64,000 nucleotides of DNA from Citricoccus zhacaiensis (GCF_014645315.1 NZ_BMLQ01000010.1:1-64000), one strand, 5' to 3'; positions 1 to 9,954 are shown, numbered from the stretch's first letter. Numbers and translations are program-made. The notes: a model not told the origin generated them from the sequence alone.

Positions 1-756
1 CTACATCAACCACCGCAGCACCGATCTCTGACCTTGGGCTCCCCGCATAGCCCGCTCCCGCTCTGGAATCGAGAGAATACGCCGGTCACGAATACGTCAG
101 GCCAGCACTTAACGCTTCGTAGTTCTCAGAAGGGTGCGCCGCCTTCGGTCCTCGGCTGAGCGCGGTCTGGCGATCACCCCCACAAGAGAGCTGCGATCAC
201 CGCGTGAATGACCCAACGCCAGCGTGTTCTCACCCATCAACCCAGAAGCCAGTCTCCATCAAGGGAGGCTCGGGCGCTGAGAATGCGCCCCCGGGGGCGC
301 CCCGCGACATAGTGCGGTGGACAGATGCGTCCAGCACCCTCCTCCATGAAACCCTGACCTGTGAGCCTGATTAGGTCAAGTCGTTCCTTCCGGACGCGCC
401 AGATGAGCCCACGGAGAGGTTCTCGACAGCGATATGCCTCCGCCCTCGATGGCTGGGGGGTGCCCAAAGCTTGATGCGACCGGGTCTTGGCTTCAAATCG
501 ATGAGTCGCAGTTAGGCCGATGAGCAAGAAATCGGTCGCGGCACCGGCATCGGTTTCGCTACCGTGCGGCGGTCGCACCATGCTCGGGGCGGGCAAGTTC
601 CACTCACTGGTACGCGCCCTTACAGGCGCGATGATCCACATCACAATCGGAACCAGGCCGTCATGGGGCTTCCCTGTCGTTATCCGCCGGTTTTGTGTAG
701 AGGACAAGACGACAGCCGGCCCCTCCGACGTGGCTTCACCAACGATTGGAGATCAG
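1..756. other. Window edge and leader region before the catabolic operon
   Basis: Bases 2-31 on the plus strand read as nine codons (YINHRSTDL) followed by TGA. They could be the tail of a gene that starts outside the window, but nine residues are too few to identify. From there to the hydratase start I recognise no gene. The longest open frames here have no recognisable motif and look like GC-driven open frames. The promoter of the hydratase-dehydrogenase-aldolase operon should lie in the last 200 bases, but I cannot point to convincing -35/-10 boxes. Confidence 0.3.
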
Positions 757-1551
757 ATGAGTCCCACCGCCGGGAAAACCATTCTTGAGAAATTCGCCGA
801 CGAGCTGCTGGAATCCACCAGGACTTTGGTGCCGGTGCCGCCACTGCGGGAGCGGTTCGACGGCATGGAGTTGCAGGATGCCTATGACATCCAAAACACC
901 CAGCTACAGCACCACCTCAGTCAGGGGCGCGCGCTGGCAGGACGGAAGGTTGGACTGACTTCTCCTGCCATGCAGCAGCAGCTCGGGGTGGACTCCCCTG
1001 ACTTTGGTTTTTTCTTCGCGGACATGGTGCATACCGATAATGCGCGGATCCCTGCGACTGGGTTCATCGCTCCCAAGGTCGAACCGGAGTTCGGCTTCGT
1101 GCTCAAGGAATCACTCACCGGCCCCAAGGTGAGTCTCGAGCGGGCCCGTGCCGCGATCGGCGCCGTCTATCCGGCGATTGAGATCATCGACTCACGGATC
1201 GCCGACTGGGACATCCGTCTGCTCGACACCGTGGCCGACAATGCGTCCTGCGGTGCCATCGCCGTGGGTTCGACCCCGCTGGACGTCAATCCGGAAGATT
1301 TGATCGATGTCGCCTGCTCCCTGCTGATCGACGGCCAGTTGCGGGAATCCGGCACCGGGGCCGACGTCATGGGCGACCCGGTCGCCCCCTTGGCGTGGCT
1401 GGCCAACACCCTCGGAGAACAGGGCGTGGCCCTCGAGGCGGGCCAACTCATCTTGCCGGGCTCCTTCACTAAGGCACTGCCCGTGCTGGCTGGTGAATCG
1501 GCCACCGCCGACTTCGGTTCCCTGGGCTCCCTGACCATCCACTTCACCTAG
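757..1551 (+). CDS. mhpD: 2-keto-4-pentenoate hydratase (2-hydroxypenta-2,4-dienoate hydratase)
   Basis: This is a 264-residue FAH-fold hydratase of the MhpD/XylJ/BphE type. It adds water to 2-hydroxypenta-2,4-dienoate to give 4-hydroxy-2-oxovalerate in the lower meta-cleavage pathway. Family features visible are the GRKVGLTS segment, the acidic metal-binding stretch KVEPEFGFVL, and the PAIEIIDSRI motif. The frame is open further upstream to 520, but ATG 757 has a GGAG about 6 nt before it and matches the normal family length. The upstream 79 codons are not family-like. It starts a tight plus-strand operon with the acylating acetaldehyde dehydrogenase (18 nt gap) and the aldolase, which take the next two steps. 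Confidence 0.92.
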   Translation: MSPTAGKTILEKFADELLESTRTLVPVPPLRERFDGMELQDAYDIQNTQLQHHLSQGRALAGRKVGLTSPAMQQQLGVDSPDFGFFFADMVHTDNARIPATGFIAPKVEPEFGFVLKESLTGPKVSLERARAAIGAVYPAIEIIDSRIADWDIRLLDTVADNASCGAIAVGSTPLDVNPEDLIDVACSLLIDGQLRESGTGADVMGDPVAPLAWLANTLGEQGVALEAGQLILPGSFTKALPVLAGESATADFGSLGSLTIHFT

Positions 1552-1569
1552 AAAACCGAGGACAACATC

Positions 1570-2508
1570 GTGACGAAGAAAACCGCCGCCATCGTCGGCT
1601 CCGGGAACATCGGTACCGACCTGATGTTCAAGATCATGCGCCGCAGCCAGAACGTCGAGGTGAAGTACATGGTCGGCATCGACCCGGCCTCCGACGGGCT
1701 GGCCCGTGCCGCCCGCCTCGGCGTGACCACCTCCGCCGAGGGCGTGGACTGGCTGTTGGCCCAGGAGGAGAAGCCGGACTTCGTGTTCGAGTGCACCTCG
1801 GCTAAGGCCCACGCCGCCAATGCCCAGAAGTACAAGGACGCCGGGATCCACGCGATCGACCTGACCCCGGCCGCCGTCGGACCCTATGTGGCCCCGGTGG
1901 TGAACCTGGACTCCGTCGAGGACGTCATGAACGTCAACATGATCACGTGTGCGGGTCAGGCCACCACGCCGATTGTGGCCGCGGTGTCATCAGTCGTGCC
2001 GGTCGAGTACGCCGAGATCGTGGCTTCGATCGCTTCTAAATCCGCCGGTCCGGGCACTCGGGCCAACGTGGACGAGTTCACCGAGACCACGGCCAAGGCC
2101 CTGGAGGTCATCGGCGGCGCGAAGACGGGCAAGGCGATCATCATCATCAACCCGGTGGAACCGCCGATGCTGATGCGCAACACCATCTACTGCATGATCC
2201 CGGCCGAGGCGGCCGAACCCGGGGAGCAGCAGGACGGCATCCGCGCCGCGATCGCCCAGGCCCAGGAGGACATCCGCGGGTACGTGCCCGGCTACGGGAT
2301 GACCGTGGAACCGCAGTTTGATTCAGCTCGCGAGGACTGGGGTGGTTTCGGCCGGGTCGGGATCTGGGTCCAGGTCTCCGGCGCCGCCGACTACCTGCCC
2401 GAATATGCCGGCAACCTCGACATCATCACGGCCGCGGCCACGCGGACTGCCGACCTGCTGGCCGAGAAGATGGACGCCGCCCTCGTGACCGCCGGCTCCA
2501 CGAACTGA
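1570..2508 (+). CDS. mhpF: Acetaldehyde dehydrogenase (acylating)
   Basis: This 312-residue enzyme converts acetaldehyde, CoA and NAD+ to acetyl-CoA, the last step of the meta pathway. The N-terminal Rossmann motif is GSGNIGTD. The catalytic-cysteine region reads [13 protein letters not shown], and the C-terminal dimerisation domain has the usual length for MhpF/DmpF/BphJ. The GTG start at 1570 is preceded by GAGG. It lies between the hydratase and the aldolase. In this family the dehydrogenase forms a channelling complex with the aldolase, so the gene order hydratase-dehydrogenase-aldolase fits a working lower pathway. Identification to family is secure. Confidence 0.96.
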   Translation: MTKKTAAIVGSGNIGTDLMFKIMRRSQNVEVKYMVGIDPASDGLARAARLGVTTSAEGVDWLLAQEEKPDFVFECTSAKAHAANAQKYKDAGIHAIDLTPAAVGPYVAPVVNLDSVEDVMNVNMITCAGQATTPIVAAVSSVVPVEYAEIVASIASKSAGPGTRANVDEFTETTAKALEVIGGAKTGKAIIIINPVEPPMLMRNTIYCMIPAEAAEPGEQQDGIRAAIAQAQEDIRGYVPGYGMTVEPQFDSAREDWGGFGRVGIWVQVSGAADYLPEYAGNLDIITAAATRTADLLAEKMDAALVTAGSTN

Positions 2509-2523
2509 AACGAGAAGAACCTG

Positions 2524-3552
2524 ATGACTGCCCCCATGAACACCGCTTTCGACATCCGCCTGACGGACACCACCCTGCGTGACGGCTCGCACGCCATGAG
2601 TCATAAGTTCACCGAACGCCACGTTCGGGACATCGTCCGGGCCTTGGATGATTCCCGTGTGGAGGTCATCGAGGTCACCCACGGTGACGGGCTCGGTGGC
2701 TCGTCGTTCAACTACGGCTTCTCTCTCACCCCGGAATTGGATCTGATCAAAGCCGCCGTGGACGAGGTCAAGCAGGCCAGGATCGCCGTGCTGATGCTCC
2801 CCGGTCTGGGTACCATTCACGACCTGAATCAGGCCCACGCCGCCGGGGCCTCGGTGGCCCGGATCGCCACGCACTGTACCGAGGCGGATATCTCCATCCA
2901 GCACTTCCAGCACGCCCGGAATCTGGGCATGGAGACCGTCGGGTTCTTGATGCTCTCGCACCGGTCCAGTCCGGAGGAGCTGGCGAAGCAGGCCCGCATC
3001 ATGGCCGATGCCGGCTGCCAGTGCGTCTACGTGGTGGACTCCGCCGGTGCGTTGATCCTCGAGGACGTCTCCGACCGCGTCTCGGCCTTGGTCGCCGAGC
3101 TCGGCGATGACGCTCAGGTCGGCTTCCACGGGCATCAGAACATGAGCTTCGGGGTGGCCAACTCGGTGTACGCGGTGCGGGCCGGGGCCAAGCAGATTGA
3201 CGGCACCCTGGTCGCTCTCGGTGCCGGCGCCGGCAATTCGCCGACCGAGGTCCTGGCCGCCGCGTTCGATCGTCTCGAGGTCAAGACCGGCGTGGACGTC
3301 CAGGGCCTGATGGGCGCGGCCGAGGACGTGGTCAAGCCGATCATCACCCGCATGCCGGTCATGGACCGCGCCTCGATCATGCAGGGTTATGCCGGGGTGT
3401 ATTCCTCGTTCCTGATCCATGCCGAGCGCGCTGCCGAACGGTACGGGCTTCCGGCCTACCGGATCCTCGAGGAGGTCGGCAAGGCCGGCTACGTCGGTGG
3501 TCAGGAGGACATGATCGTGGACGTCGCCGTGAAGCTCGCAGCGGTCAACTGA
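2524..3552 (+). CDS. mhpE: 4-hydroxy-2-oxovalerate aldolase
   Basis: This 342-residue class II (metal-dependent) aldolase cleaves 4-hydroxy-2-oxovalerate to pyruvate and acetaldehyde. The HMGL-like TIM-barrel begins with [11 protein letters not shown] (catalytic Arg and metal Asp). [11 protein letters not shown] carries the two metal-binding histidines, and the DmpG communication domain follows toward the C-terminus. It starts 15 nt after the acetaldehyde dehydrogenase and ends the operon. It is the partner that passes acetaldehyde to that dehydrogenase. Start ATG 2524 is the first start after the upstream stop; a second in-frame ATG at 2536 is possible. Confidence 0.96.
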   Translation: MTAPMNTAFDIRLTDTTLRDGSHAMSHKFTERHVRDIVRALDDSRVEVIEVTHGDGLGGSSFNYGFSLTPELDLIKAAVDEVKQARIAVLMLPGLGTIHDLNQAHAAGASVARIATHCTEADISIQHFQHARNLGMETVGFLMLSHRSSPEELAKQARIMADAGCQCVYVVDSAGALILEDVSDRVSALVAELGDDAQVGFHGHQNMSFGVANSVYAVRAGAKQIDGTLVALGAGAGNSPTEVLAAAFDRLEVKTGVDVQGLMGAAEDVVKPIITRMPVMDRASIMQGYAGVYSSFLIHAERAAERYGLPAYRILEEVGKAGYVGGQEDMIVDVAVKLAAVN

Positions 3553-3583
3553 TATGTAGTGGTGACTTTTCAAGAGGCAGAGT

Positions 3584-3616
3584 GAGACACCCGTCCCGTG
3601 GTGGGGCGGGTGCCTC
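3584..3616 (+). terminator. Possible terminator after the aldolase
   Basis: An inverted repeat (GAGACACCCGTCCC / GGGGCGGGTGCCTC) forms a stem of about 14 bp with one mismatch and one wobble, just after the end of the hydratase-aldolase operon. No clear U-run follows, so this is a modest call. Confidence 0.4.
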
Positions 3617-3853
3617 GTGCTTCACCTCCGGGGGTCTAGTGAGTGTGTCGGTTCTTCGCGCGCGGTCAGAATGACCCTATGGGTTTGGATCAGGGCATGA
3701 AGAAGAAACCTTGATGTTCCGGTAGGGCTGTCGCGGGGCGACTCCAGGTCCTCTTGACTCGCCCATAGAAGCTGGCCGCCCAAAACACCAGGAGAGGCAA
3801 GGGCGCCTGCAGGCATCGGACGAAGCCTTTCCAACTCGTGCTTACACAAGAAT

Positions 3854-3894
3854 GGCCCGGCCGCGGCCAACTGTGGGTTGGCCGCGGCCGGGCC
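3854..3894 (-). terminator. Perfect 17-bp hairpin downstream of the dioxygenase fragment
   Basis: GGCCCGGCCGCGGCCAA is followed by a 7-nt loop and its exact reverse complement. It lies 20 bp beyond the stop of the ring-cleavage-gene fragment on the minus strand, as the related hairpin at 11284-11326 lies beyond the full-length copy. The stem sequences share their GGCCCGGCCGC core but the flanks differ. The region from 3617 to 3913 otherwise holds no gene I can support. Confidence 0.6.
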
Positions 3895-3913
3895 GTGGTG
3901 AGGGCTCTACGTT

Positions 3914-4144
3914 TTACTGGTAGACGGCGAAGGCCTTGTTGGAGTTGAAGACGTCCGTGACTACGAGGTCTGACCATTCCCTGCTCAGGCCCAGTTCCTG
4001 GACGGCGCCGAGCATGCAGAACCAGTTCAGGATCTCGTGCTGGCCGGCTTCCACGACCTCGTCGCTGGTGTAGTTGCGCATCGTCTCGAAGTCGTCCTTC
4101 AACAAGACGTCGTACATCTTCCGGTCGGCTCTAGAAGACATCAT
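3914..4144 (-). pseudogene. C-terminal fragment of the LigB-type ring-cleavage dioxygenase
   Basis: About 70 codons are open here and match the C-terminus of the full-length extradiol dioxygenase at 11346-12407, from ADRKMYD to the end FAVYQ, with one substitution (D for A). The fragment lacks the whole metal-binding N-terminal part and has no credible start: the open frame begins with a few unrelated codons. It is therefore a non-functional partial duplicate. The matching DNA stops abruptly at 4129 on its 5' side and at 3918 just inside the stop codon. It marks one edge of the P450 cassette. Confidence 0.9.
3918..4129. repeat. 212-bp direct repeat, left copy
   Basis: This segment is identical to 11350-11561 except for one base (aagacg here, aaggcg there), in the same orientation and 7.43 kb apart. 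Both ends are sharp. The two copies bracket the P450, ferredoxin, reductase, alcohol and aldehyde dehydrogenase genes and the LuxR-type regulator. Recombination between them would delete exactly that block. Confidence 0.95.
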
Positions 4145-4273
4145 CTGAGTGCTGTGGTCTCGCCTCGTAACTCTCTAAAGGTGGCCGAGCAACGGAGGGA
4201 TGGAAGGAGGGGAGGCGCCTGCCACAAGCCGTATGGCATGGCGCATTTCTCCTCCATGACTATGAACCACTAG

Positions 4274-5743
4274 CTAGCCGTTCAGTTTGTCCAGATAGAT
4301 CGTCTTGATTTCCTGGAATGAGGCCAGCCCTTCCCGCCCGAGTTCTCGGCCCAGGCCGCTGGCCTTGACGCCGCCGAACGGGGCGACGGGGTCGTTGGCG
4401 TAGCCGTTGATGCCGATCGTTCCGGTGCGCACCGTGCGGGCAAAGGCCTCGCCACGCTCCGGATCGGCCGTCCAGACCGAACCGCCGAGGCCGAAGTCCG
4501 AATCGTTGGCGATGCGGGTGGCGTCCGCCTCGTCCTGGTAGCGGATGATCGAGAGCACCGGGCCGAAGATCTCCTCCTGGGCGATGGTGGCCTTCGGATC
4601 GACATCGGCGAACACGGTGGGTTCCACGAACCAGCCTTGGTCGATGCCCTGAGGACGCCCGCCGCCGACCAGCAACCGGGCTTCTTGCTTGCCCTGGGCG
4701 ATGTATCCCTCCACCCGATCACGCTGGCGTTCGGAGACCAGCGGACCGATCTGGGTCTCCGGATCGAGGGGATCACCGACCTTCAGGCCGGAGTACAGGT
4801 CGGCCAGGGTGCCGGTCAGCTCGTCATAGCGAGAGCTTGGAACCAGCAAGCGGGTCCCGGTCCAGCAGACCTGGCCGTTGTTGATCATGGTGGCGGCGAA
4901 GAAGTCCTCGAGCTGGGAGTCGAGGTCGGCGTCGTCCAGGATGACGGCGGCGGACTTGCCACCGAGTTCCAGGGTGACGGGGCGCAGGAGTTCACCGCAG
5001 GCGGCGGCGACCTTGCGACCGGCGGCCGTCGAGCCGGTGAAGGCGACCTTGTCCACCCCGAGGTGGGACACCAGGTAGGCGCCGATCTCGCGACCGCCCG
5101 GGACGATGTTGATGATCCCTGCAGGCAGTCCTGCCGCCTCGGCGGCCTCCGCCAGCAGGAAGGCGTCCAGCACCGTCTCGAGGGAGGGCTTGAGCACCAC
5201 GGTGCAGCCGGCTGCCAGCGCCGGCGAGAGGGCCAAGAACGTGATGGCCTGCGGGACGTTCCACGGCACGATCTGGGCGACCACGCCGATGGGGCGTCGG
5301 AGCACCTTGGTCTGTTTGCCGAGCAGGCCCGGTCGGATCTCCTCCTGGGTGCTCTCCGCCAGGTCGGCGAAGTAGCGGACCAGCACGGGCGGGAAGCCCT
5401 GTTCCCACTGCTGGGCCAGCCGGATGGGCATGCCGTTCTGGATCGTGACCCGCCGCGCGGTCTCCTGGCCGCGCGCCTCGAGGGCTTGGGCGAATCGCTC
5501 GAGCGCCTCCCTCCTGCGTGAGGGGCTCCAGTGGGCCCAACCGGTGGGGTCATCGAAGGCACCGCGAGCAGCGGTGACCGCGGCGTCGACGTCGGCCTCA
5601 CGGGCCTCCGGCACACTGCCCACGCGTTCGTGGGTGGTGGCGGAGTGGACCTCGATGCGTTCCGCAGTGGCGGGCGCGGTCCATTGCCCGCCCAGGAACA
5701 GGCGGTCGTAGTCGAGGGTCTGCTGGGTGTCGACGGTGGTCAT
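4274..5743 (-). CDS. NAD(P)-dependent aldehyde dehydrogenase
   Basis: This 489-residue member of the aldehyde dehydrogenase superfamily oxidises an aldehyde to the carboxylic acid. Motifs in order are WNVPQ (cofactor/substrate entrance), the KPSLE lysine segment, FTGSTAAGRKV (nucleotide binding), LELGGKSA (general-base Glu), NNGQVCWTG (catalytic Cys near residue 292) and EEIFGPVLS. It is the last gene of the leftward operon P450-reductase-ferredoxin-alcohol dehydrogenase-aldehyde dehydrogenase. Its likely job is the third oxidation of a P450-hydroxylated methyl group, giving an aromatic acid such as p-cumate. The substrate is inferred from context only. Confidence 0.93.
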   Translation of the reverse strand: MTTVDTQQTLDYDRLFLGGQWTAPATAERIEVHSATTHERVGSVPEAREADVDAAVTAARGAFDDPTGWAHWSPSRRREALERFAQALEARGQETARRVTIQNGMPIRLAQQWEQGFPPVLVRYFADLAESTQEEIRPGLLGKQTKVLRRPIGVVAQIVPWNVPQAITFLALSPALAAGCTVVLKPSLETVLDAFLLAEAAEAAGLPAGIINIVPGGREIGAYLVSHLGVDKVAFTGSTAAGRKVAAACGELLRPVTLELGGKSAAVILDDADLDSQLEDFFAATMINNGQVCWTGTRLLVPSSRYDELTGTLADLYSGLKVGDPLDPETQIGPLVSERQRDRVEGYIAQGKQEARLLVGGGRPQGIDQGWFVEPTVFADVDPKATIAQEEIFGPVLSIIRYQDEADATRIANDSDFGLGGSVWTADPERGEAFARTVRTGTIGINGYANDPVAPFGGVKASGLGRELGREGLASFQEIKTIYLDKLNG

Positions 5744-5781
5744 GGTTTCTCCTATGACGGTGGGGCTCGGTGGGGGTGGTC

Positions 5782-6885
5782 TCAGCTGTGGGTGAGGACG
5801 ACCTTGACGGCTTGCCCGTTGGCCTGGGCGGTGACGGCCTCGTTGATCTGCTCGAACGGCATGGTGGTGATCAGCCTGTCGAAGGGGAACCGGCCCTGCT
5901 CGTACAGCGCGATTAACTCGGGGATGAAGGTGTCCGGGTCACTGTTACCCTCGACGATGCCGGTGAAGCTCAACCCGCGGGCCTGCATCTCCAACAGGTT
6001 CACGGTCAACGCCGCGGCCGGATCGGAGGGGACGCCGACCATGCCCAGGTGCCCCTGCTGCCCCATGGACGCGAGGATCTCGGTGATCACCGGACCCATG
6101 GCCGTGGTGTCCAGGACGTAGTCGACGCCCGCCGGGACAATAGCCCGGACCTGTTCGGACAGCGGGGAGGCCAGGGGGTCCACCGCGTGGGTGGCCCCGA
6201 GCTCCAGGGCCAGGTCACGGCGCTGGGGTACCGGGTCGGACACGATGATCGTCCCCACCCCCCGGGCCACGGCGCCCAGCACGCCCGACAAGCCGACGGA
6301 CCCTCCACCGGTCACCAGCAGCGACGAACCGGGCCGGGCGTCGAGCGCGTTGAGCACCGCCCCGGCCCCGGTCTGCACGCCGCAGCCCAGCGGGCCGGCC
6401 AGCTCCAGGGGAACCGACTCCGGGATATGGACGACATTGCGTTCCCGCGCCATGGCCAGGCGGGCGAACGTGGACTGGCCGAAGAACATCCCGGCGACCT
6501 GCCCGGCGTCGTTGCCCAGGGCGCTGGTGCCGTCCGGCCGGGCACCGCTGAAATTGCGCGCCATGAACTCGGCGCAGTAGGCCGGGGTCCCGCTCTCACA
6601 CTGGGCACATTCCCCGCAGCTGTTGAAGCTCGCGGCGATCCGGTCCCCCACCTTAACCTTGGTCACCCCCTCGCCGACCGCCACCACGGTCCCGCTGCCC
6701 TCGTGCCCCACGACGCCGGGGAAGGGGAAGGGCAGGTGCCCGTCCCGGACCGCCAGATCCGTGTGGCACAGCCCCACGCCGGCCACCTCGAACAGGACCT
6801 CGCCGGGGGCAGGATCGGCGATCTCCAGCTCCTGGAGGGTGAAATCGCTCCCTTGGGACTCGAGAACGGCGGCCGTGGTCTTCAT
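5782..6885 (-). CDS. Zinc-dependent alcohol dehydrogenase, aryl/benzyl-alcohol type
   Basis: This is a 367-residue medium-chain dehydrogenase. The catalytic zinc site shows LCHTD and GHEGSG. The structural zinc lobe has four cysteines in CGECAQCESGTPAYC. The NAD-binding turn is GGGSVG, followed by VSDP, in which the Asp favours NAD. The overall pattern resembles XylB-like benzyl-alcohol dehydrogenases. It sits between the ferredoxin and the aldehyde dehydrogenase and probably oxidises the P450 product alcohol to the aldehyde. A 14-bp G-rich tandem repeat separates it from the ferredoxin gene. Confidence 0.93.
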   Translation of the reverse strand: MKTTAAVLESQGSDFTLQELEIADPAPGEVLFEVAGVGLCHTDLAVRDGHLPFPFPGVVGHEGSGTVVAVGEGVTKVKVGDRIAASFNSCGECAQCESGTPAYCAEFMARNFSGARPDGTSALGNDAGQVAGMFFGQSTFARLAMARERNVVHIPESVPLELAGPLGCGVQTGAGAVLNALDARPGSSLLVTGGGSVGLSGVLGAVARGVGTIIVSDPVPQRRDLALELGATHAVDPLASPLSEQVRAIVPAGVDYVLDTTAMGPVITEILASMGQQGHLGMVGVPSDPAAALTVNLLEMQARGLSFTGIVEGNSDPDTFIPELIALYEQGRFPFDRLITTMPFEQINEAVTAQANGQAVKVVLTHS

Positions 6886-6910
6886 GTGGACTCCTTGACG
6901 GTGGGTCGGG

Positions 6911-6952
6911 ATGGGTGGGTCTGGATGGGTGGGTCTGGATGGGTGGGTCTAG
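6911..6952. repeat. Three tandem 14-bp G-rich units
   Basis: The unit ATGGGTGGGTCTGG occurs three times head to tail (the last ends TCTAG), flanked by further GGGTCGGGATGGG. The plus strand fits a G-quadruplex pattern (GGG with loops of 1-2 nt). The genes here are read from the minus strand, so the G-rich strand is the transcription template. It lies in the 83-nt gap between the ferredoxin and alcohol dehydrogenase genes, where most other junctions in this operon are short. Confidence 0.85.
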
Positions 6953-6968
6953 GGATGGGATGCGTGGG

Positions 6969-7289
6969 TCAACCGTTGGAGGTGGAGACCCGCACGCGGG
7001 CACCCTCACAGGCCTCGGACACGATGAGCTGGCACGAGAGCCTGGAGTTCGGGGCGGCATCATCGAGGAACTCGACGAGGTCGGTCTCCTCGGTCATCGC
7101 GTCGTCGAACGCGCCCTCCGGAGCATGTTCCAGGAACACGTGGCAGGTGGCGCAGGAGCAGCTGCCGCCGCATTCGGCGACGATGCCGGGCAGGTTGTTA
7201 CGCACCGAACCGTCCATGACGGACTGGCCGCAGGGCACGTCCATCTGCTGTTCGGTTCCGTCCGGGAGGACATAGGTGATGGTGGGCAT
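6969..7289 (-). CDS. [2Fe-2S] ferredoxin, putidaredoxin type
   Basis: This 106-residue plant/vertebrate-type ferredoxin carries electrons from the neighbouring FAD reductase to the P450. The cluster ligands are Cys40, Cys46 and Cys49 (ECGGSCSCATC, CX5CX2C spacing) and Cys86 (RLSCQL), as in putidaredoxin and adrenodoxin. The frame is open further upstream, but ATG 7289 gives the usual short N-terminus (MPTITYVLPDG). It lies between the reductase (about 60 nt upstream) and the alcohol dehydrogenase. The set P450-reductase-ferredoxin is a complete class I P450 system. Confidence 0.95.
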   Translation of the reverse strand: MPTITYVLPDGTEQQMDVPCGQSVMDGSVRNNLPGIVAECGGSCSCATCHVFLEHAPEGAFDDAMTEETDLVEFLDDAAPNSRLSCQLIVSEACEGARVRVSTSNG

Positions 7290-7351
7290 GGCCTTCGCTT
7301 TCTGGGTCTCTGGCGTATCTGGTGTGGTGGATGTCCGGCGGGCAGAACCGC

Positions 7352-8593
7352 TCAGGCGGCGATCAGGACCTTCAGGTCGGTGGCCGGGTCTCGCAGGGCT
7401 GCGGCCTCGACGGGGCATCTGCTGGACAGCATCCGCTTGGAGGCCATGAAGTCCTTGGGCGCGTTGACGGTCTCCGCGGCGACGAGCCGGCCGTCCCGCA
7501 GGTGGTAGAGGGCGAAGCCGCCGCCGGCCGGGTCACCGCGCTGGACGGTCTCGTAGTCGCCGTGGACGATTCCGGCGATCTTGATCTTCAGGTCGAACTG
7601 ATCGGACCAGAACCACGGCACCTCGTGGTCCTGTGCTGGCCGACCCAGGATCAGGTCGACGGCGTGCCGGGCCTGGTCCACCGCGCTGGGAATGCTCTCC
7701 ACCCGCATGCGGCCGTCCATGATCTCCAGCCCGTCCACCGGACGGTTGGTGACGTCGCCGATGGCCAGGATTGACTTGTCATTGGTTCGGCACCGCGCGT
7801 CGACCGTGATGCCGTTGCCGCACTCGAGCCCGGCCTGCTCGGCCAGCGCCTGACGGGGCACGGCCCCGGCTCCGACGAGGACGGTCCCGCAGGGGACCAC
7901 GGTGTCGTCGGCCAGGCGCACTCCGCCGACCCGGCCGGAGTCGCACACGTACCCGACAGTCTGCGCGCCGGTGAGAATCCTGGTGCCGCTGGCACGGTGA
8001 TGCTCGGAGAGCAAGCCGGACAGCGCCGGACTCGCGACCCGGGCCAAGAGGCGGTCCTCGCGCTCGATCACGGTGACGTCCACACCCTGGGCGCGCGCCG
8101 CCGCGGCCACCTCGAGCCCGATGTAACCACCGCCGACGATCGCCAGTGGGGCCCCGGAGAGGATCGCCTCCTCCAGCCGCTCGGCATCGGCCAGGTCCCG
8201 GAGGGTGTGGATCCCATCCAGTCCCTCACCCGGTAGGTTCAGCCGCCGGGGTTCGGCTCCGGTGGCCAGCACCAGCAGGTCGTAGTCGAGTACGCCGCCC
8301 CCGGTCAGCACCACGTGACGCCGGTCCCGGTCGATGGCGGTCACCGATTCACGCAGGTGCAACTCGATGCCCTGGGACTGGTAGTACCCAGGGTCGTAGA
8401 TCCACTTGACCTTCTCGTCCCGACCGGTGCCGGATGTGCCGAAGGACTTGGACAACGGCGGGCGGTGGTAAGGGGCGTGCTCCTCAGCACCAACCAGGGC
8501 GATCTGTCCGTCATACCCCTCCCGACGCAGCAGTGCCACGAAGGTGCCGCCGGCGTGGCCGGCACCGACCACCACGATCTTGCGGGGATTCAT
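7352..8593 (-). CDS. FAD-dependent ferredoxin reductase (P450 electron supply)
   Basis: This 413-residue reductase belongs to the putidaredoxin-reductase/BphA4 family and transfers electrons from NAD(P)H to the [2Fe-2S] ferredoxin. The FAD Rossmann motif [10 protein letters not shown] is at the N-terminus. The NAD motif [11 protein letters not shown] lies in the middle, and AIGDV (FAD ribityl binding) comes after residue 280. The open frame extends to 8749, but ATG 8593 starts exactly at the Rossmann strand and overlaps the P450 stop as ATGA. This indicates translational coupling. The second, similar reductase at 20082 belongs to the dioxygenase operon. Confidence 0.94.
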   Translation of the reverse strand: MNPRKIVVVGAGHAGGTFVALLRREGYDGQIALVGAEEHAPYHRPPLSKSFGTSGTGRDEKVKWIYDPGYYQSQGIELHLRESVTAIDRDRRHVVLTGGGVLDYDLLVLATGAEPRRLNLPGEGLDGIHTLRDLADAERLEEAILSGAPLAIVGGGYIGLEVAAAARAQGVDVTVIEREDRLLARVASPALSGLLSEHHRASGTRILTGAQTVGYVCDSGRVGGVRLADDTVVPCGTVLVGAGAVPRQALAEQAGLECGNGITVDARCRTNDKSILAIGDVTNRPVDGLEIMDGRMRVESIPSAVDQARHAVDLILGRPAQDHEVPWFWSDQFDLKIKIAGIVHGDYETVQRGDPAGGGFALYHLRDGRLVAAETVNAPKDFMASKRMLSSRCPVEAAALRDPATDLKVLIAA

Positions 8594-9918
8594 GACAGCT
8601 CCAGGACCATCGGGCGGTTCTTCAGCCCACCGACGAAGTTGGTTTGGACGACCTTGCGTTCTCCGGCCAATTGGAGGGAACTGATCCGCGGCAACAACTC
8701 CTCCAGCATGACGCGGAGCTCCATCTTGGCCAGGTGCTGACCGATGCACATATGCGGTCCGTAGCCGAAGGCGATGTGCTTGTTGGGCCTGCGGTCGTAG
8801 CGGAAGTCGTAGGGATCCCCGAAAACCTCCTCGTCACGGTTGGCCGACTGGTACAGCGTCAGCAGCCGATCACCCGGCTCGATGCGCTGGCCGCGAAGCT
8901 CGTAGGGTTCAAGTGCCTGCCGGGTGAACTGCTTGACGGGGGACGCCCAGCGCAAGGCCTCGTTGACGAGGTCCGGAATCCTCGAGGGGTCGGCCTGGAC
9001 GGCAGCCAACTGTTCCGGGTGTTCGGCCAGGGCCTCAAGGCAGCTGGCCAGGGTGGACGAGGTGGTGTCGTGCCCGGCGGTGGCGATGGCGATGAACCAG
9101 CCATAGGCTATCTCGCGCGGGAAGTACTCTCCGTCGGGCTGCTTGGCATTGGCGATAATGGAGGCGAGGTCGTCTCGCGGGTTGACACGGCATTCGTCCA
9201 CCAAGGAATCGAAGTAGCGGTAGAAGTCCTGGATGGTGGCGGCCCACTGTTCCGCGGCCGCGGTTGGCGAGAGGGCTTCAACGTCGTCCCGCTGTGCATC
9301 CGGGTCGGCCGTGCCGAAGAAGTCCTGGGTCAGCGCCATCATGCGCGGTTCGTCCTCTGCCGGGACCCCGAAGAGGGTCATGATGACGTGCAGCGGGTAG
9401 TAGACGCTGAAGTCCTTGACGAAGTCCAGCTCGTTCGTCCCGGAAGAGAGCCGGAGGTCGATGGCCTCACGGGCCAAGTCCCTGATCTGGTCTTCCCACT
9501 TCTTCAATGACGCCGGCCGGAACCACTCGGTGGCGATATCCCGGACCATGGTGTGCTCTGGGGGATCGAGGTAGGTCACGTTTTCGAGGACACGCAGGGT
9601 GCCCCCGGTTAGCGACTTGGTGAACTCCTCCTCGGCCTTGGTCCCGAGGATGGGGTTGTGTGAGCCTTTGTTCTCGCCCCCGGCATTACTGAAGATCTGC
9701 GGCTGGCGTTCGATCTCCATGATGTCCACGTGCTTGGTCACCAACCAGACCGGGTCATAACCGTCCACTTCGACCTTGGCCAGCGGTGCATTATCCCGGA
9801 GCCAGCGATAGGCCTCGAAGACCGCCTCATCATCGCGGTGGCCTTCCGGGGTGACGATCTGGCGTGCAATGTGATCGGGGACCAGCGTGTCCTGAACATC
9901 CTGGGTAACGCTCATCAT
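8590..9918 (-). CDS. Cytochrome P450, class I bacterial
   Basis: This 442-residue soluble P450 has AGHDTT (I-helix oxygen-activation motif), EALRW (ExxR) and the haem loop [14 protein letters not shown] with ligand Cys391. Family conservation shows it is a monooxygenase but does not give the substrate. Context (dedicated ferredoxin and reductase downstream, then alcohol and aldehyde dehydrogenases, next to a ring-dioxygenase pathway that handles an aromatic acid) suggests hydroxylation of a benzylic methyl. p-Cymene to p-cymen-7-ol is the best guess. It is the first gene of the leftward operon. ATG 9915 is an alternative start three bases in. A Crp/GlxR-like palindrome lies 37-52 bases upstream. 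Confidence 0.95.
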   Translation of the reverse strand: MMSVTQDVQDTLVPDHIARQIVTPEGHRDDEAVFEAYRWLRDNAPLAKVEVDGYDPVWLVTKHVDIMEIERQPQIFSNAGGENKGSHNPILGTKAEEEFTKSLTGGTLRVLENVTYLDPPEHTMVRDIATEWFRPASLKKWEDQIRDLAREAIDLRLSSGTNELDFVKDFSVYYPLHVIMTLFGVPAEDEPRMMALTQDFFGTADPDAQRDDVEALSPTAAAEQWAATIQDFYRYFDSLVDECRVNPRDDLASIIANAKQPDGEYFPREIAYGWFIAIATAGHDTTSSTLASCLEALAEHPEQLAAVQADPSRIPDLVNEALRWASPVKQFTRQALEPYELRGQRIEPGDRLLTLYQSANRDEEVFGDPYDFRYDRRPNKHIAFGYGPHMCIGQHLAKMELRVMLEELLPRISSLQLAGERKVVQTNFVGGLKNRPMVLELS

Positions 9919-9954
9919 TTCCTCCTTGATTGGTGTGACTCAATCTAGGAAGCC

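Noticed and set aside
237-707. A 156-codon minus-strand open frame before the hydratase gene
   Set aside because: No recognisable motif, no ribosome site, biased composition typical of open frames opposite GC-rich DNA.
2323-3573. A 416-residue minus-strand open frame opposite the aldolase
   Set aside because: His/Asp/Gly/Val-rich translation typical of the antisense of a GC-rich gene; no ribosome site.
3622-3870. Minus-strand open frames between the aldolase and the dioxygenase fragment
   Set aside because: They cross the perfect hairpin at 3854-3894 and have no family features.
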